Assembly: GCA_045589735.1 (NCBI GenBank)
Contig: JAZNPQ010000043.1
Span: 1 to 11,268 of the forward strand
Direction of reading: 5' to 3'
Source: RGIG3994 sp045589735
Lineage (GTDB): Bacteria; Bacillota; Clostridia; Oscillospirales; CAG-272
DNA: 11,268 nt
Shown here: positions 5,351 through 11,268 of the stretch, piece by piece
Position numbering within the stretch: the stretch's first letter is position 1
Layout of the letters: each line of letters starts with the position of its first letter
Notes under the pieces: generated by a model
Told to the model about the DNA's origin: nothing
What the model saw: only the letters and a program-made list of their open reading frames with translations
Database searches by the model: none
Made by a program: the position numbers and the translations under genes

Positions 5351-5806
5351 ATGGCAAGACTTAATATAAGAAAAATAGGAGACCCTGTTCTCCGTCAGAC
5401 CTCGCGTCCCGTAAAGGAGATAAATGCGAGAATAATCACACTGCTTGACGATATGGCAGAAACTATGAGAGACGCAGACGGGGTAGGACTTGCCGCGCCT
5501 CAGGTCGGTGTGCTTCGCCGTGTTGTTGTTATCGAAACGCCCGACAGCGGTCTTATCGAGCTTATAAATCCTCAGATCCTTTCGGTTGAAGGTGAGCAAG
5601 AGGGATACGAGGGCTGCCTTTCCGTGCCCGGTCAGTCGGGAATCGTAAAGCGTCCTATGAAGGTCACAGTGCGCGCGCTTGACAGACACGGACACGCATT
5701 CGAAATGACAGGCACCGAGCTTCTTGCACGTGCATTCTGTCATGAGATCGACCACCTTGACGGTCAGCTTTACGTTGATATCGCAACCGAAATGGGAGAT
5801 AACTGA
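5351..5806 (+). CDS. def: Peptide deformylase
   Basis: Removes the formyl group from the N-terminal methionine of new proteins at the ribosome exit. The 151-residue product contains all three family motifs: GVGLAAPQ (44-51), EGCLS (87-91) with metal ligand Cys89, and HEIDH (131-135) with ligands His131 and His135 and catalytic Glu132. Length and the absence of a long insertion are typical of the short bacterial enzymes. AAGGAG at 5338-5343, 7 nt from the ATG, is a strong ribosome binding site and the main re-initiation point in this part of the operon. The TGA stop overlaps the fmt ATG by one base. The def-fmt pair is a classic arrangement that couples deformylation with initiator formylation. 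Confidence 0.97.
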   Translation: MARLNIRKIGDPVLRQTSRPVKEINARIITLLDDMAETMRDADGVGLAAPQVGVLRRVVVIETPDSGLIELINPQILSVEGEQEGYEGCLSVPGQSGIVKRPMKVTVRALDRHGHAFEMTGTELLARAFCHEIDHLDGQLYVDIATEMGDN

Positions 5807-6750
5807 TGAATTTACGTATTCTTTTTATGGGTACACCCGACTTTGCGCTGTTTTCGCTTAAAGCGCTTGTCGCGTCGGACGATGAGGTCGTCGGAGTTAT
5901 AACACAGCCCGACAAGCCGAAGGGAAGAGGATATACTCTGACACCGCCGCCGGTAAAGGTCTTCGCTGAGTCGGTGGGTATACCCGTTTATCAGCCGACA
6001 ACACTCAAGGGCGATGAATTTGCAGAATTTCTTAAACAAATTGCTCCCGATATGATAGTTGTAGCGGCGTACGGTAAGATACTTCCGAAAAACGTTATAG
6101 ATTACCCGAAATACGGTTGCATAAATGTTCACGGCTCATATCTGCCCGAATATCGCGGTGCCGCACCTATGCAGAGAGCGATAATTGACGGATGTGAGTA
6201 TACCGGCGTGACTATTATGAAAATGGACGTCGGACTTGACACCGGCGATATGATAACACGCAAGAAAACGAAAATAAATATCGACGACAATTTTGAGGAT
6301 ATACACGACCGCCTTGGAAACGAGGGCGCGGAGCTTCTTGTGGATACTATTAAGCTCATAAAAGAAGGAAAGGTCACACCCGAAAAGCAGGACGACAGCC
6401 TTGCCACGTATGCCGCAAAAATAGAAAAATCCGATTGCAGAATAGATTTTTCGATGCCGACAAAAAAGGTGCACGACCTGATACGAGGTCTGTCTCCTAT
6501 CCCGCTCGGATTTACCAAAATGCCCGACGGAAAGATGCTTAAGATCGTTTCGGCAAAGCTCTCGGCGAAGGACGCAAACGGAAAAGAAGCGGGTACCGTA
6601 ATTTCACTTGACGGCGGTGTTATAACTGTCGTTTGCGGAGACGGTTGCATTGATATTACGGCAGTGCTTCCCGAGGGAAAGCGCAAAATGCCTGCCGCGG
6701 ACTTTATTCGCGGTCGCGGTATTGCCGTTGGCGATAAGCTTGGATCATGA
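5806..6750 (+). CDS. fmt: Methionyl-tRNA formyltransferase
   Basis: Formylates Met-tRNAfMet with 10-formyltetrahydrofolate to make the bacterial initiator tRNA. The 314-residue length is normal. The N-terminal formyltransferase domain shows FMGTPDFA (7-14), the catalytic triad Asn107, His109 (INVHGSYLPEYRGAAP) and Asp145 (MDVGLDTGDM). The C-terminal part (about 205-314) is the tRNA-binding OB-type domain, beginning near KKVHDLIRGLSP. GGGAG at 5794-5798 precedes the start. The stop overlaps the rsmB start by four bases (ATGA), so the two are translationally coupled. Confidence 0.97.
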   Translation: MNLRILFMGTPDFALFSLKALVASDDEVVGVITQPDKPKGRGYTLTPPPVKVFAESVGIPVYQPTTLKGDEFAEFLKQIAPDMIVVAAYGKILPKNVIDYPKYGCINVHGSYLPEYRGAAPMQRAIIDGCEYTGVTIMKMDVGLDTGDMITRKKTKINIDDNFEDIHDRLGNEGAELLVDTIKLIKEGKVTPEKQDDSLATYAAKIEKSDCRIDFSMPTKKVHDLIRGLSPIPLGFTKMPDGKMLKIVSAKLSAKDANGKEAGTVISLDGGVITVVCGDGCIDITAVLPEGKRKMPAADFIRGRGIAVGDKLGS

Positions 6751-8045
6751 GTGCAAGACGTGTTGCGCTTAAGGTTCTGTCAAGGATCGACCGAGATAAG
6801 AGCTATTCAAATCTGACACTCGATTCGGAGCTAAAAAAAGCAGACCTCACCGATGCCGACAAGGCACTTGCGTCGTGTATCGTTTTCGGTGTGGTTGCAA
6901 GAAAAATTACGCTTGATTACTATATTTCAAAGCTGACAAAGGTCGCGGAATCAAAGATCGAGCCGCAGGTGAGAAATATTCTCCGTATGGGTCTTTATCA
7001 GATGATGTACCTTGACAGAATACCCGACCACGCGGCTGTCAATGAAAGTGTAAACGCCGCGCCTGCAAGGGCAAAAAGCTTTGTAAACGCTGTGCTTCGC
7101 AGATTTTTGCGTGAAAGAGACACGGTAGAGCTCCCGAGTGACCCTATAATGCGTTTGTCTGTCGAGGAATCGTATCCTATTGAGCTTTGCAAAAAGCTTA
7201 CCGACAGCTACGGCTTTGAAACGGCGCGTGATATGCTTTCGGCAATGAATGAAACACCGCCCTTGACTCTTCGCGTAAATACACTAAAAACCGATAGAGA
7301 TACTCTTTTGTCGGAATTTTTAAAACGCGGAATCAAAGCAGAGCAGGGAAAACTTACAAGTGATTCAATATATGTCACGGGAACGCCCGTAACAGAGCTT
7401 TACGGCTTTGACGAAAGACTGTTTTTCGTTCAGGACGAGGCATCACAGCTTTGTGTGTCGGCACTTGACGCAAGACCCCAAGGTCTTGTTCTGGATTGTT
7501 GCTCAGCACCCGGTTCAAAAAGCTTCGGCGCGGCTATGACAATGAAAAACAAAGGAAAAATACTCTCCTTTGACCTTCACGAAAACAAGCTTTCGCTGAT
7601 ACGCGCGGGTGCTGAATCGCTCGGTATAAATATAATTGAAACGAATGCGGCAGACGCAAGAGAATTTAGATCTGAGCTTGAGGGCAAAGCCGACGCGGTA
7701 CTTTGTGACGTACCCTGCTCAGGTTACGGTGTTATCGCTAAAAAGCCCGAAATACGCTTCAAGCCTCTGTCAGATGCCGAAAAATTACCCGAAATACAGT
7801 ATGCGATACTTGAAAACTGTTCAAGATATGTAAAAGAAGGTGGTGTGCTTATTTATTCTACCTGTACGGTTTTGCCCGAAGAAAACAAAAACAATATCGA
7901 ACGCTTTTTGTCAGGTCATCCCGAATTTGTGGCTGAAAGCATTACGGTGGGTGGCAAGGACTATCCGTGCGGAGTACAGCTTTTGCCGCATATTCACGGA
8001 ACAGACGGATTTTATATAGCAAAATTCAGAAAAATAGGAAGATAA
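6747..8045 (+). CDS. rsmB: 16S rRNA (cytosine-967 C5) methyltransferase, RsmB/Sun family
   Basis: SAM-dependent enzyme predicted to methylate C967 of 16S rRNA (E. coli numbering). The 432-residue protein has an N-terminal NusB-like RNA-binding domain (about 1-125, with ALASCIVFGVV and VNAVLRRFLR). A C-terminal Rossmann methyltransferase follows, with SAM motif I LDCCSAPGSKS (about 247-258), the DVPCSG motif whose Cys (about 323) aids release, and the STCT motif whose Cys (about 373) is the nucleophile. All expected catalytic residues are present. Only a weak GGA lies before the ATG, so translation probably depends on coupling with fmt. In many Firmicutes fmt and rsmB are separated by a zinc peptidase gene, and rsmB is followed by rlmN and a phosphatase/kinase pair. 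Here they are directly joined and rex follows after 3 nt. Confidence 0.95.
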   Translation: MSARRVALKVLSRIDRDKSYSNLTLDSELKKADLTDADKALASCIVFGVVARKITLDYYISKLTKVAESKIEPQVRNILRMGLYQMMYLDRIPDHAAVNESVNAAPARAKSFVNAVLRRFLRERDTVELPSDPIMRLSVEESYPIELCKKLTDSYGFETARDMLSAMNETPPLTLRVNTLKTDRDTLLSEFLKRGIKAEQGKLTSDSIYVTGTPVTELYGFDERLFFVQDEASQLCVSALDARPQGLVLDCCSAPGSKSFGAAMTMKNKGKILSFDLHENKLSLIRAGAESLGINIIETNAADAREFRSELEGKADAVLCDVPCSGYGVIAKKPEIRFKPLSDAEKLPEIQYAILENCSRYVKEGGVLIYSTCTVLPEENKNNIERFLSGHPEFVAESITVGGKDYPCGVQLLPHIHGTDGFYIAKFRKIGR

Positions 8046-8048
8046 AAT

Positions 8049-8726
8049 ATGAGTATTACAGAAAACCAAACTCCCGAAATACAGGACGTATCTCCTGCGG
8101 TTATAAGACGTTTGCCGAGATATTTCCGATATTTGCGTGAGCTTATGCTAAAGGGACAGCTCAGAATAAGCTCAGCAGAGCTTGCAAAGCTTATGAACGT
8201 TACAGCGTCACAGATAAGACAGGACCTTAACTGTTTCGGAGGCTTCGGTCAGCAGGGATACGGTTACAACATAAGCTATCTTTATGCCAAAATAAGTGAG
8301 CTTCTCGGAGTCGGGGAGGGATACAGAGGAATAATTGTCGGCGCGGGAAATCTTGGAAGCGCGCTTGTAAACAGCCGTATGTTTGAAAAACGCGGTGTGG
8401 ATATTATCGCTATGTTTGATATAAACGAAGGCATAATTGGAAAAGAGATCGGCGGAGTTGCTGTTTATTCAATGAATGAGCTTGAGAAATTTTCAAGCGA
8501 AAATAACATTGACATCGCGGTCATAACCGTTTCAAGAGACGCTGTATCCGAAACTGTGGATCGGCTTGTAAATGCAGGTATCAAGGGATTTTGGAATTTC
8601 ACCAGCACTGAGGTGAAAGCGCCGCACAACGATGTTGTTTGCGAAAACATACATATGGGCGATTCGCTTATGACTCTTTGCTATAACTTGAGAATAAAAG
8701 GTAATTCTCCAAAGGAGCAACAATGA
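8049..8726 (+). CDS. rex: Redox-sensing transcriptional repressor Rex
   Basis: NADH/NAD+-responsive repressor that in Firmicutes controls fermentation, electron-transfer and alcohol or butyrate genes; NADH releases it from DNA. The 225-residue product has an N-terminal winged helix (about 13-85, with VIRRLPRYFRYL and SSAELAKLMNVTASQIRQDLN). A Rossmann NAD(H)-binding domain follows, beginning with IIVGAGNLGSAL (about 95-106). The C-terminal helix ends near NLRIKGN. AGGAAG (8036-8041) precedes the ATG by 7 nt and the stop overlaps the DnaD-domain gene (ATGA). I found no full palindromic Rex operator (TTGTTAA-N4-TTAACAA type) in the window, so self-regulation of this operon is not supported. Confidence 0.96.
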   Translation: MSITENQTPEIQDVSPAVIRRLPRYFRYLRELMLKGQLRISSAELAKLMNVTASQIRQDLNCFGGFGQQGYGYNISYLYAKISELLGVGEGYRGIIVGAGNLGSALVNSRMFEKRGVDIIAMFDINEGIIGKEIGGVAVYSMNELEKFSSENNIDIAVITVSRDAVSETVDRLVNAGIKGFWNFTSTEVKAPHNDVVCENIHMGDSLMTLCYNLRIKGNSPKEQQ

Positions 8727-9709
8727 GTATATCATTTTTATACGGAAAAAACGCGGTCGTACTGCCGTCAAAGGTAGCGTCAAAACTCGATAGAGCTACA
8801 AAACGAGATCTCAAAATACTTTTTGCGCTGGCAGAAAACCGTATGCTTTGCGAAACATCCGAAACGGAACCGTCAAAGGTCGCGTCGCTTATAGGTTGTA
8901 CGGAATCTGAACTGGTGGCGTCAATATCATTCTGGCGCGGGGCAGGTATTATCGAGACAGAGGAAAGCGAAGCTGTTTCCAATACCGTCGAGACAGTACA
9001 GACCGAAAAGACCGAGGAACAGAAGAAAGCAGAAAATAAAGCCGCTATTTCAAAAAAGGCTGCGCTTGCGGACGAGCTTCCGAAATATACGACGGTCGAG
9101 CTTACAGGGCTTCTTGAAGAGCAAAAGGATATGGCTGTGCTTATTGACGAATGTCAGAGAGCTGTCGGTAAGGTGTTTAATACGCACGAGATAAACGTAA
9201 TAATAGGGCTTCGCGATTATCTTAAGCTCGACGAGGAATATATCCTGCTTCTTATCGACTATTGCAAAAAAATGGGTAAAAATTCTCTGCACTACATAAA
9301 AAAATGCGCGTTCAGCTTCTGCGACGAGGGTATAACCGAGGCGGCAATGCTTGCCGAGAAGATCAGAAAAATGGAAGCTATCGCAGGGCTTGAGGGTGAG
9401 ATAAAAACACTGTTTGGTATGCACGGACGACAGCTTACTACAAAGGAAAAGAAATTTATCGCTGCGTGGATAGGCGAGTACGGATACGGTATCGACGTCA
9501 TAAAGAAAGCGTACGAAATGACAATAGATACAATACACGAGCCGGTTCCTGCATACGCAAACGCAATAATCGAGCGTTGGCACGCGAACGGACTTAATGA
9601 CATTGAAGCAATAGAAGCGGCGGAAGCCGAGGCTCTTCCGAGTAACGGTAGCTTTGACACTAATGAGTTCTTTGAGCTTGCAAGCCAACGTAGTTTTATG
9701 GACGACTGA
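8723..9709 (+). CDS. DnaD-domain replication initiation protein
   Basis: Predicted primosome protein helping to remodel the origin or restart sites and recruit the helicase loader. The 328-residue product has an N-terminal winged-helix-like region (about 12-80, ending SISFWRGAGII). A charged Glu/Lys/Ala linker (about 80-120) follows, then two helical DnaD-like segments (about 125-205 and 225-290). The second ends with YANAIIERW (278-286), matching the DnaD Y-x3-I-x3-W signature (Tyr278, Ile282, Trp286). The first has the weaker parallel YIKKCAFSFCDEGI (191-204). Such tandem architecture is known in clostridial DnaD/DnaB-like proteins, so neither gene symbol is assigned. AAAGGAG (8711-8717) is a strong ribosome binding site. 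The next gene, a DnaC/DnaI-like ATPase 13 nt downstream, is its natural partner. Confidence 0.92.
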   Translation: MSISFLYGKNAVVLPSKVASKLDRATKRDLKILFALAENRMLCETSETEPSKVASLIGCTESELVASISFWRGAGIIETEESEAVSNTVETVQTEKTEEQKKAENKAAISKKAALADELPKYTTVELTGLLEEQKDMAVLIDECQRAVGKVFNTHEINVIIGLRDYLKLDEEYILLLIDYCKKMGKNSLHYIKKCAFSFCDEGITEAAMLAEKIRKMEAIAGLEGEIKTLFGMHGRQLTTKEKKFIAAWIGEYGYGIDVIKKAYEMTIDTIHEPVPAYANAIIERWHANGLNDIEAIEAAEAEALPSNGSFDTNEFFELASQRSFMDD

Positions 9710-9722
9710 AAGGAAAAATGCT

Positions 9723-10697
9723 ATGAGCTTTAATCCTCAAAATTTTATACGTATCAGGGAAGAATACGAAAACAAAGCAGAGAAGGCAAGACAGGAAGCC
9801 GATATAAGACGCGCACAGCTTGAAATGATTTTTCCCGAATTTGCCAAAATAAACCGGGAACTTATGAATACGGGACTTCTCATTATGGACGCAATAATGA
9901 AAAATCCCGAAAATCTCGAAGCCCGACTTGCAAAGATAGAAGCAGACAATCAGGCATTACTTGCTAAAAAGCGTGAAATACTTAAAAATGCAGGCTATCC
10001 CGAGGACTATGACTCGGTACATTATGAGTGTGAAGCCTGCGGCGACACGGGATATGCCGACGGTAAGATGTGTAAATGTATGAGACGCGCGCTGATACTT
10101 GCCGGCTATGAGTCGTCGGGTATCGCAAATCTTCTCGCAAAGCAGTCGTTTGAGTCTTTTTCTCTCGATTATTATAAGAATAATAAAACAGTATACGAAA
10201 AAATGTCGCGAGTGCTGTCAGAAACAAAAGCTTTTACAACGAAATTTAAGGGTAAAAATAGCGGAAACCTTGCGTTTTTTGGCGGAACGGGGGTTGGAAA
10301 GACTCACCTTTCGAGCGCAGTTGCAAGAGAGCTTATAGATTCGGGCTACGATGTAATGTATACGACGGCTATCGGTATGATGTCGGATTTCGAGTATCAG
10401 AGATTCGGAAGCACAGTATCAACCGAGATATCGCCCACGTCAAGATATTTTGAATGTGACCTTCTGATAATTGACGACCTCGGAACCGAAATTGCAAATC
10501 AGTTTACGGTGACGACGCTTTATAACGTTATCGATACACGACTCAAAACAGGAAAATCTATGCTTATCAGTACAAATCTGTCTCAGGACGAGATGAGAAA
10601 ACGCTATTGGGACAGAATAACGAGCCGCATTTTCGGAGAATTTCATGTTCTCGGCTTTGCGGGAATTGACGTTCGTCAACAAAAATTAAAAGTATAA
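9723..10697 (+). CDS. DnaC/DnaI-like helicase-loader ATPase
   Basis: AAA+ ATPase predicted to load the replicative helicase onto single-stranded DNA. From the ATG at 9723 it has 324 residues: a charged, probably coiled-coil N-terminal region (about 10-90), a zinc-binding cluster Cys103-x2-Cys106 and Cys117-x-Cys119, Walker A GGTGVGKTH (187-195), Walker B LLIIDDLGTE (247-256), an ISTNLS segment typical of sensor I, and the arginine-containing RITSRIFGEF near the end. The frame is open upstream to 9654 within the DnaD gene. However, AAGGA at 9710-9714 places the start at 9723, giving MSFNPQNF, and the intervening ATG at 9718 runs into a stop after two codons. It is the last gene of the operon, directly before a strong terminator. 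The zinc cluster and DnaD neighbour favour a DnaI-type loader. Assignment is firm; the exact name is left open. Confidence 0.94.
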   Translation: MSFNPQNFIRIREEYENKAEKARQEADIRRAQLEMIFPEFAKINRELMNTGLLIMDAIMKNPENLEARLAKIEADNQALLAKKREILKNAGYPEDYDSVHYECEACGDTGYADGKMCKCMRRALILAGYESSGIANLLAKQSFESFSLDYYKNNKTVYEKMSRVLSETKAFTTKFKGKNSGNLAFFGGTGVGKTHLSSAVARELIDSGYDVMYTTAIGMMSDFEYQRFGSTVSTEISPTSRYFECDLLIIDDLGTEIANQFTVTTLYNVIDTRLKTGKSMLISTNLSQDEMRKRYWDRITSRIFGEFHVLGFAGIDVRQQKLKV

Positions 10698-10741
10698 AAA
10701 TATTGCAGACACCGAATAATAAAGGTGTCTGCAATATTTTT
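10696..10741 (+). terminator. Strong Rho-independent terminator of the operon
   Basis: Perfect 18-bp arms at 10696-10713 and 10724-10741 enclose a 10-nt A/T-rich loop. The stem core is TATTGCAGACACC and the distal arm ends in TTTTT with more T-rich sequence after it. It starts at the stop codon of the helicase-loader gene. The arms are A and T tipped on both sides, so it could act in either direction. Confidence 0.92.
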
Positions 10742-10764
10742 ATATTTTTTGGAGGTTATTTAAA

Positions 10765-11211
10765 ATGCCCGAAACAATTAACAAAACAGGCGAGCTTGCG
10801 GCGGCAATATATAAAAATGTAACTATGGGTGCTGAGATCATAGTTACAATGATGCCGAAGATAAAAAATGACGAGCTGAAAAAAGACGTTACCGAACAGC
10901 TTGCAAGCTATGAAGAGTACGCAACGAAGGTAAAAGGACTTATTGAAAAGGCAGGCGAAGAGCCTAAAGAAGAGTCGATGATGAGCAAGTTTATGGCTAA
11001 AATGGGCGTTCAGATGAACACGCTGACCGACTCAACGACAAGCCACCTTGCAGAAATGATGATAGAGGGAAGCACGATGAACGTGAACGACCTTCTTCGC
11101 AAGATACACGAAGCAGAGGAGCACGACGGCGGAAGCGCGGAGATGAACCTCGCGCGCGACGTTGTTTCCTTCGAGGAACGTAATATCGAAAAGCTCAAGG
11201 AATATCTCTGA
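10765..11211 (+). CDS. Small predicted four-helix-bundle protein, ferritin-like fold possible
   Basis: The 148-residue product is highly charged, rich in Glu, Lys and Met, with no Cys, Trp or signal peptide, so it is probably cytoplasmic. Its pattern suggests four long helices (about 8-31, 36-63, 71-119 and 124-147). Glutamates occur in each helix (for example Glu24, Glu50/51, Glu97 and Glu137/138), with His94 and His116 in the third, which recalls ferritin-like or DUF2383-type bundles. A complete di-iron motif set (ExxH pairs) is not visible, so metal binding is unproven. The segment HLAEMMIEGSTM (94-105) is the most distinctive stretch. GGAGG at 10751-10755, 9 nt before the ATG, is a strong ribosome binding site. 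It is separated from the upstream operon by a strong terminator and so probably has its own promoter, though none is convincing. Product unknown. Confidence 0.85.
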   Translation: MPETINKTGELAAAIYKNVTMGAEIIVTMMPKIKNDELKKDVTEQLASYEEYATKVKGLIEKAGEEPKEESMMSKFMAKMGVQMNTLTDSTTSHLAEMMIEGSTMNVNDLLRKIHEAEEHDGGSAEMNLARDVVSFEERNIEKLKEYL

Positions 11212-11219
11212 TATAACAA

Positions 11220-11250
11220 AAGTCCACCATCCTAATCAGACGGTGGACTT
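11220..11250. terminator. Hairpin terminator after the helical-bundle gene, probably bidirectional
   Basis: AAGTCCACC (11220-11228) and GGTGGACTT (11242-11250) form a 9-bp stem with a 13-nt loop, starting 8 nt after the stop codon of the preceding gene. On the plus strand the downstream sequence is only partly T-rich. On the minus strand the 3' arm runs into TTTTGTT, a better T tract. It may therefore serve this gene and a convergent gene beyond the window edge. A minor 5-bp hairpin follows at 11252-11265. Confidence 0.65.
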
Positions 11251-11268
11251 GCAAATTTTGATTTGTCG

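Larger units (their letters stand above)
2576..10697 (+). other. Predicted ten-gene operon
   Basis: Ten same-strand genes have junctions of +24, -4, -1, +32, -1, -4, +3, -4 and +13 nt, with no terminator-like hairpin between them and a strong terminator at the end. This supports one transcription unit with translational coupling, though internal promoters inside coding sequence cannot be excluded. The order is dCMP deaminase, lipoprotein, rimI, tsaD, def, fmt, rsmB, rex, DnaD-like, DnaC/DnaI-like. Confidence 0.75.

Noticed and set aside
6129..6686. 185-codon open frame on the minus strand opposite fmt
   Set aside because: It lies wholly inside fmt, whose protein is unmistakable. The translation is serine/isoleucine-rich low-complexity sequence typical of antisense shadow frames, and it has no ribosome binding site.
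9050..9688. 212-codon open frame on the minus strand opposite the DnaD-like gene
   Set aside because: Antisense shadow of a well-supported gene; the product is Cys/Tyr/Phe-rich without domain-like patterns.
10666..10698. Promoter for the helical-bundle gene: TTGACG (10666-10671) with TATAAA (10693-10698)
   Set aside because: The spacer is 21 bp, too long for a typical sigma-A promoter, and the start would fall inside the terminator hairpin.
10778..10790. Rex operator half-site TTAACAA near the start of the helical-bundle gene
   Set aside because: Only one half is present, inside the coding sequence. The opposite TTGTTAA half at the required spacing is missing.
1..11268. CRISPR arrays, transposases, prophage or defence genes
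   Set aside because: None seen. There are no regularly spaced direct repeats of suitable length, and all confidently coding frames are housekeeping genes or the few unknowns listed.

Overview
The window (about 43-45% GC by eye) looks like a chromosomal housekeeping segment from a low-to-moderate-GC Firmicute, most likely an uncultured or gut-type member of the Clostridia. The evidence is a paired DnaD-like plus DnaC/DnaI-like helicase-loading module (the Firmicutes primosome type), a Rex redox repressor, a ComEB-type dCMP deaminase, a GHL10/DUF187 extracellular glycoside-hydrolase-like protein, strong GGAG-type Shine-Dalgarno sites and tight gene packing. Genus cannot be fixed from the sequence alone.

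Layout. Positions 1-124 hold no gene but a dense run of inverted repeats at the 3' end of a minus-strand, membrane-anchored GHL10-family protein (125-1423). A 110-bp divergent intergenic region (1424-1533) follows, with two interleaved sigma-A-type promoters. One reads left into the GHL10 gene and the other right into galU (1534-2412, UDP-glucose pyrophosphorylase). A 163-bp gap (2413-2575) is almost entirely inverted repeats: alternative pairings at 2418-2463, a compact three-way-junction fold at 2468-2528 and a GC-rich hairpin at 2543-2560.

From 2576 to 10697 ten plus-strand genes run almost without gaps: dCMP deaminase, an unrecognised lipoprotein, rimI, tsaD, def, fmt, rsmB, rex, a DnaD-domain protein and a DnaC/DnaI-like ATPase. 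Five junctions overlap (ATGA or one shared base), three are 3 to 24 nt and one is 32 nt, so this is probably one transcription unit with translational coupling. It combines translation factors (tRNA t6A synthesis, S18 acetylation, initiator formylation and deformylation, 16S rRNA m5C methylation) with nucleotide metabolism, redox-responsive transcription control and replicative helicase loading. It ends at a perfect 18-bp hairpin (10696-10741). A short monocistronic gene for a predicted four-helix-bundle protein (10765-11211) and a second hairpin (11220-11250) close the window.

Most genes are ordinary core genes. I found no CRISPR array, transposase, RNA gene or defence system. The points deserving a second look are the interleaved divergent promoters, the structured 2413-2575 spacer, the left-edge hairpin array, the unknown lipoprotein with four evenly spaced cysteines at its mature N-terminus, and the unassigned helical-bundle gene.
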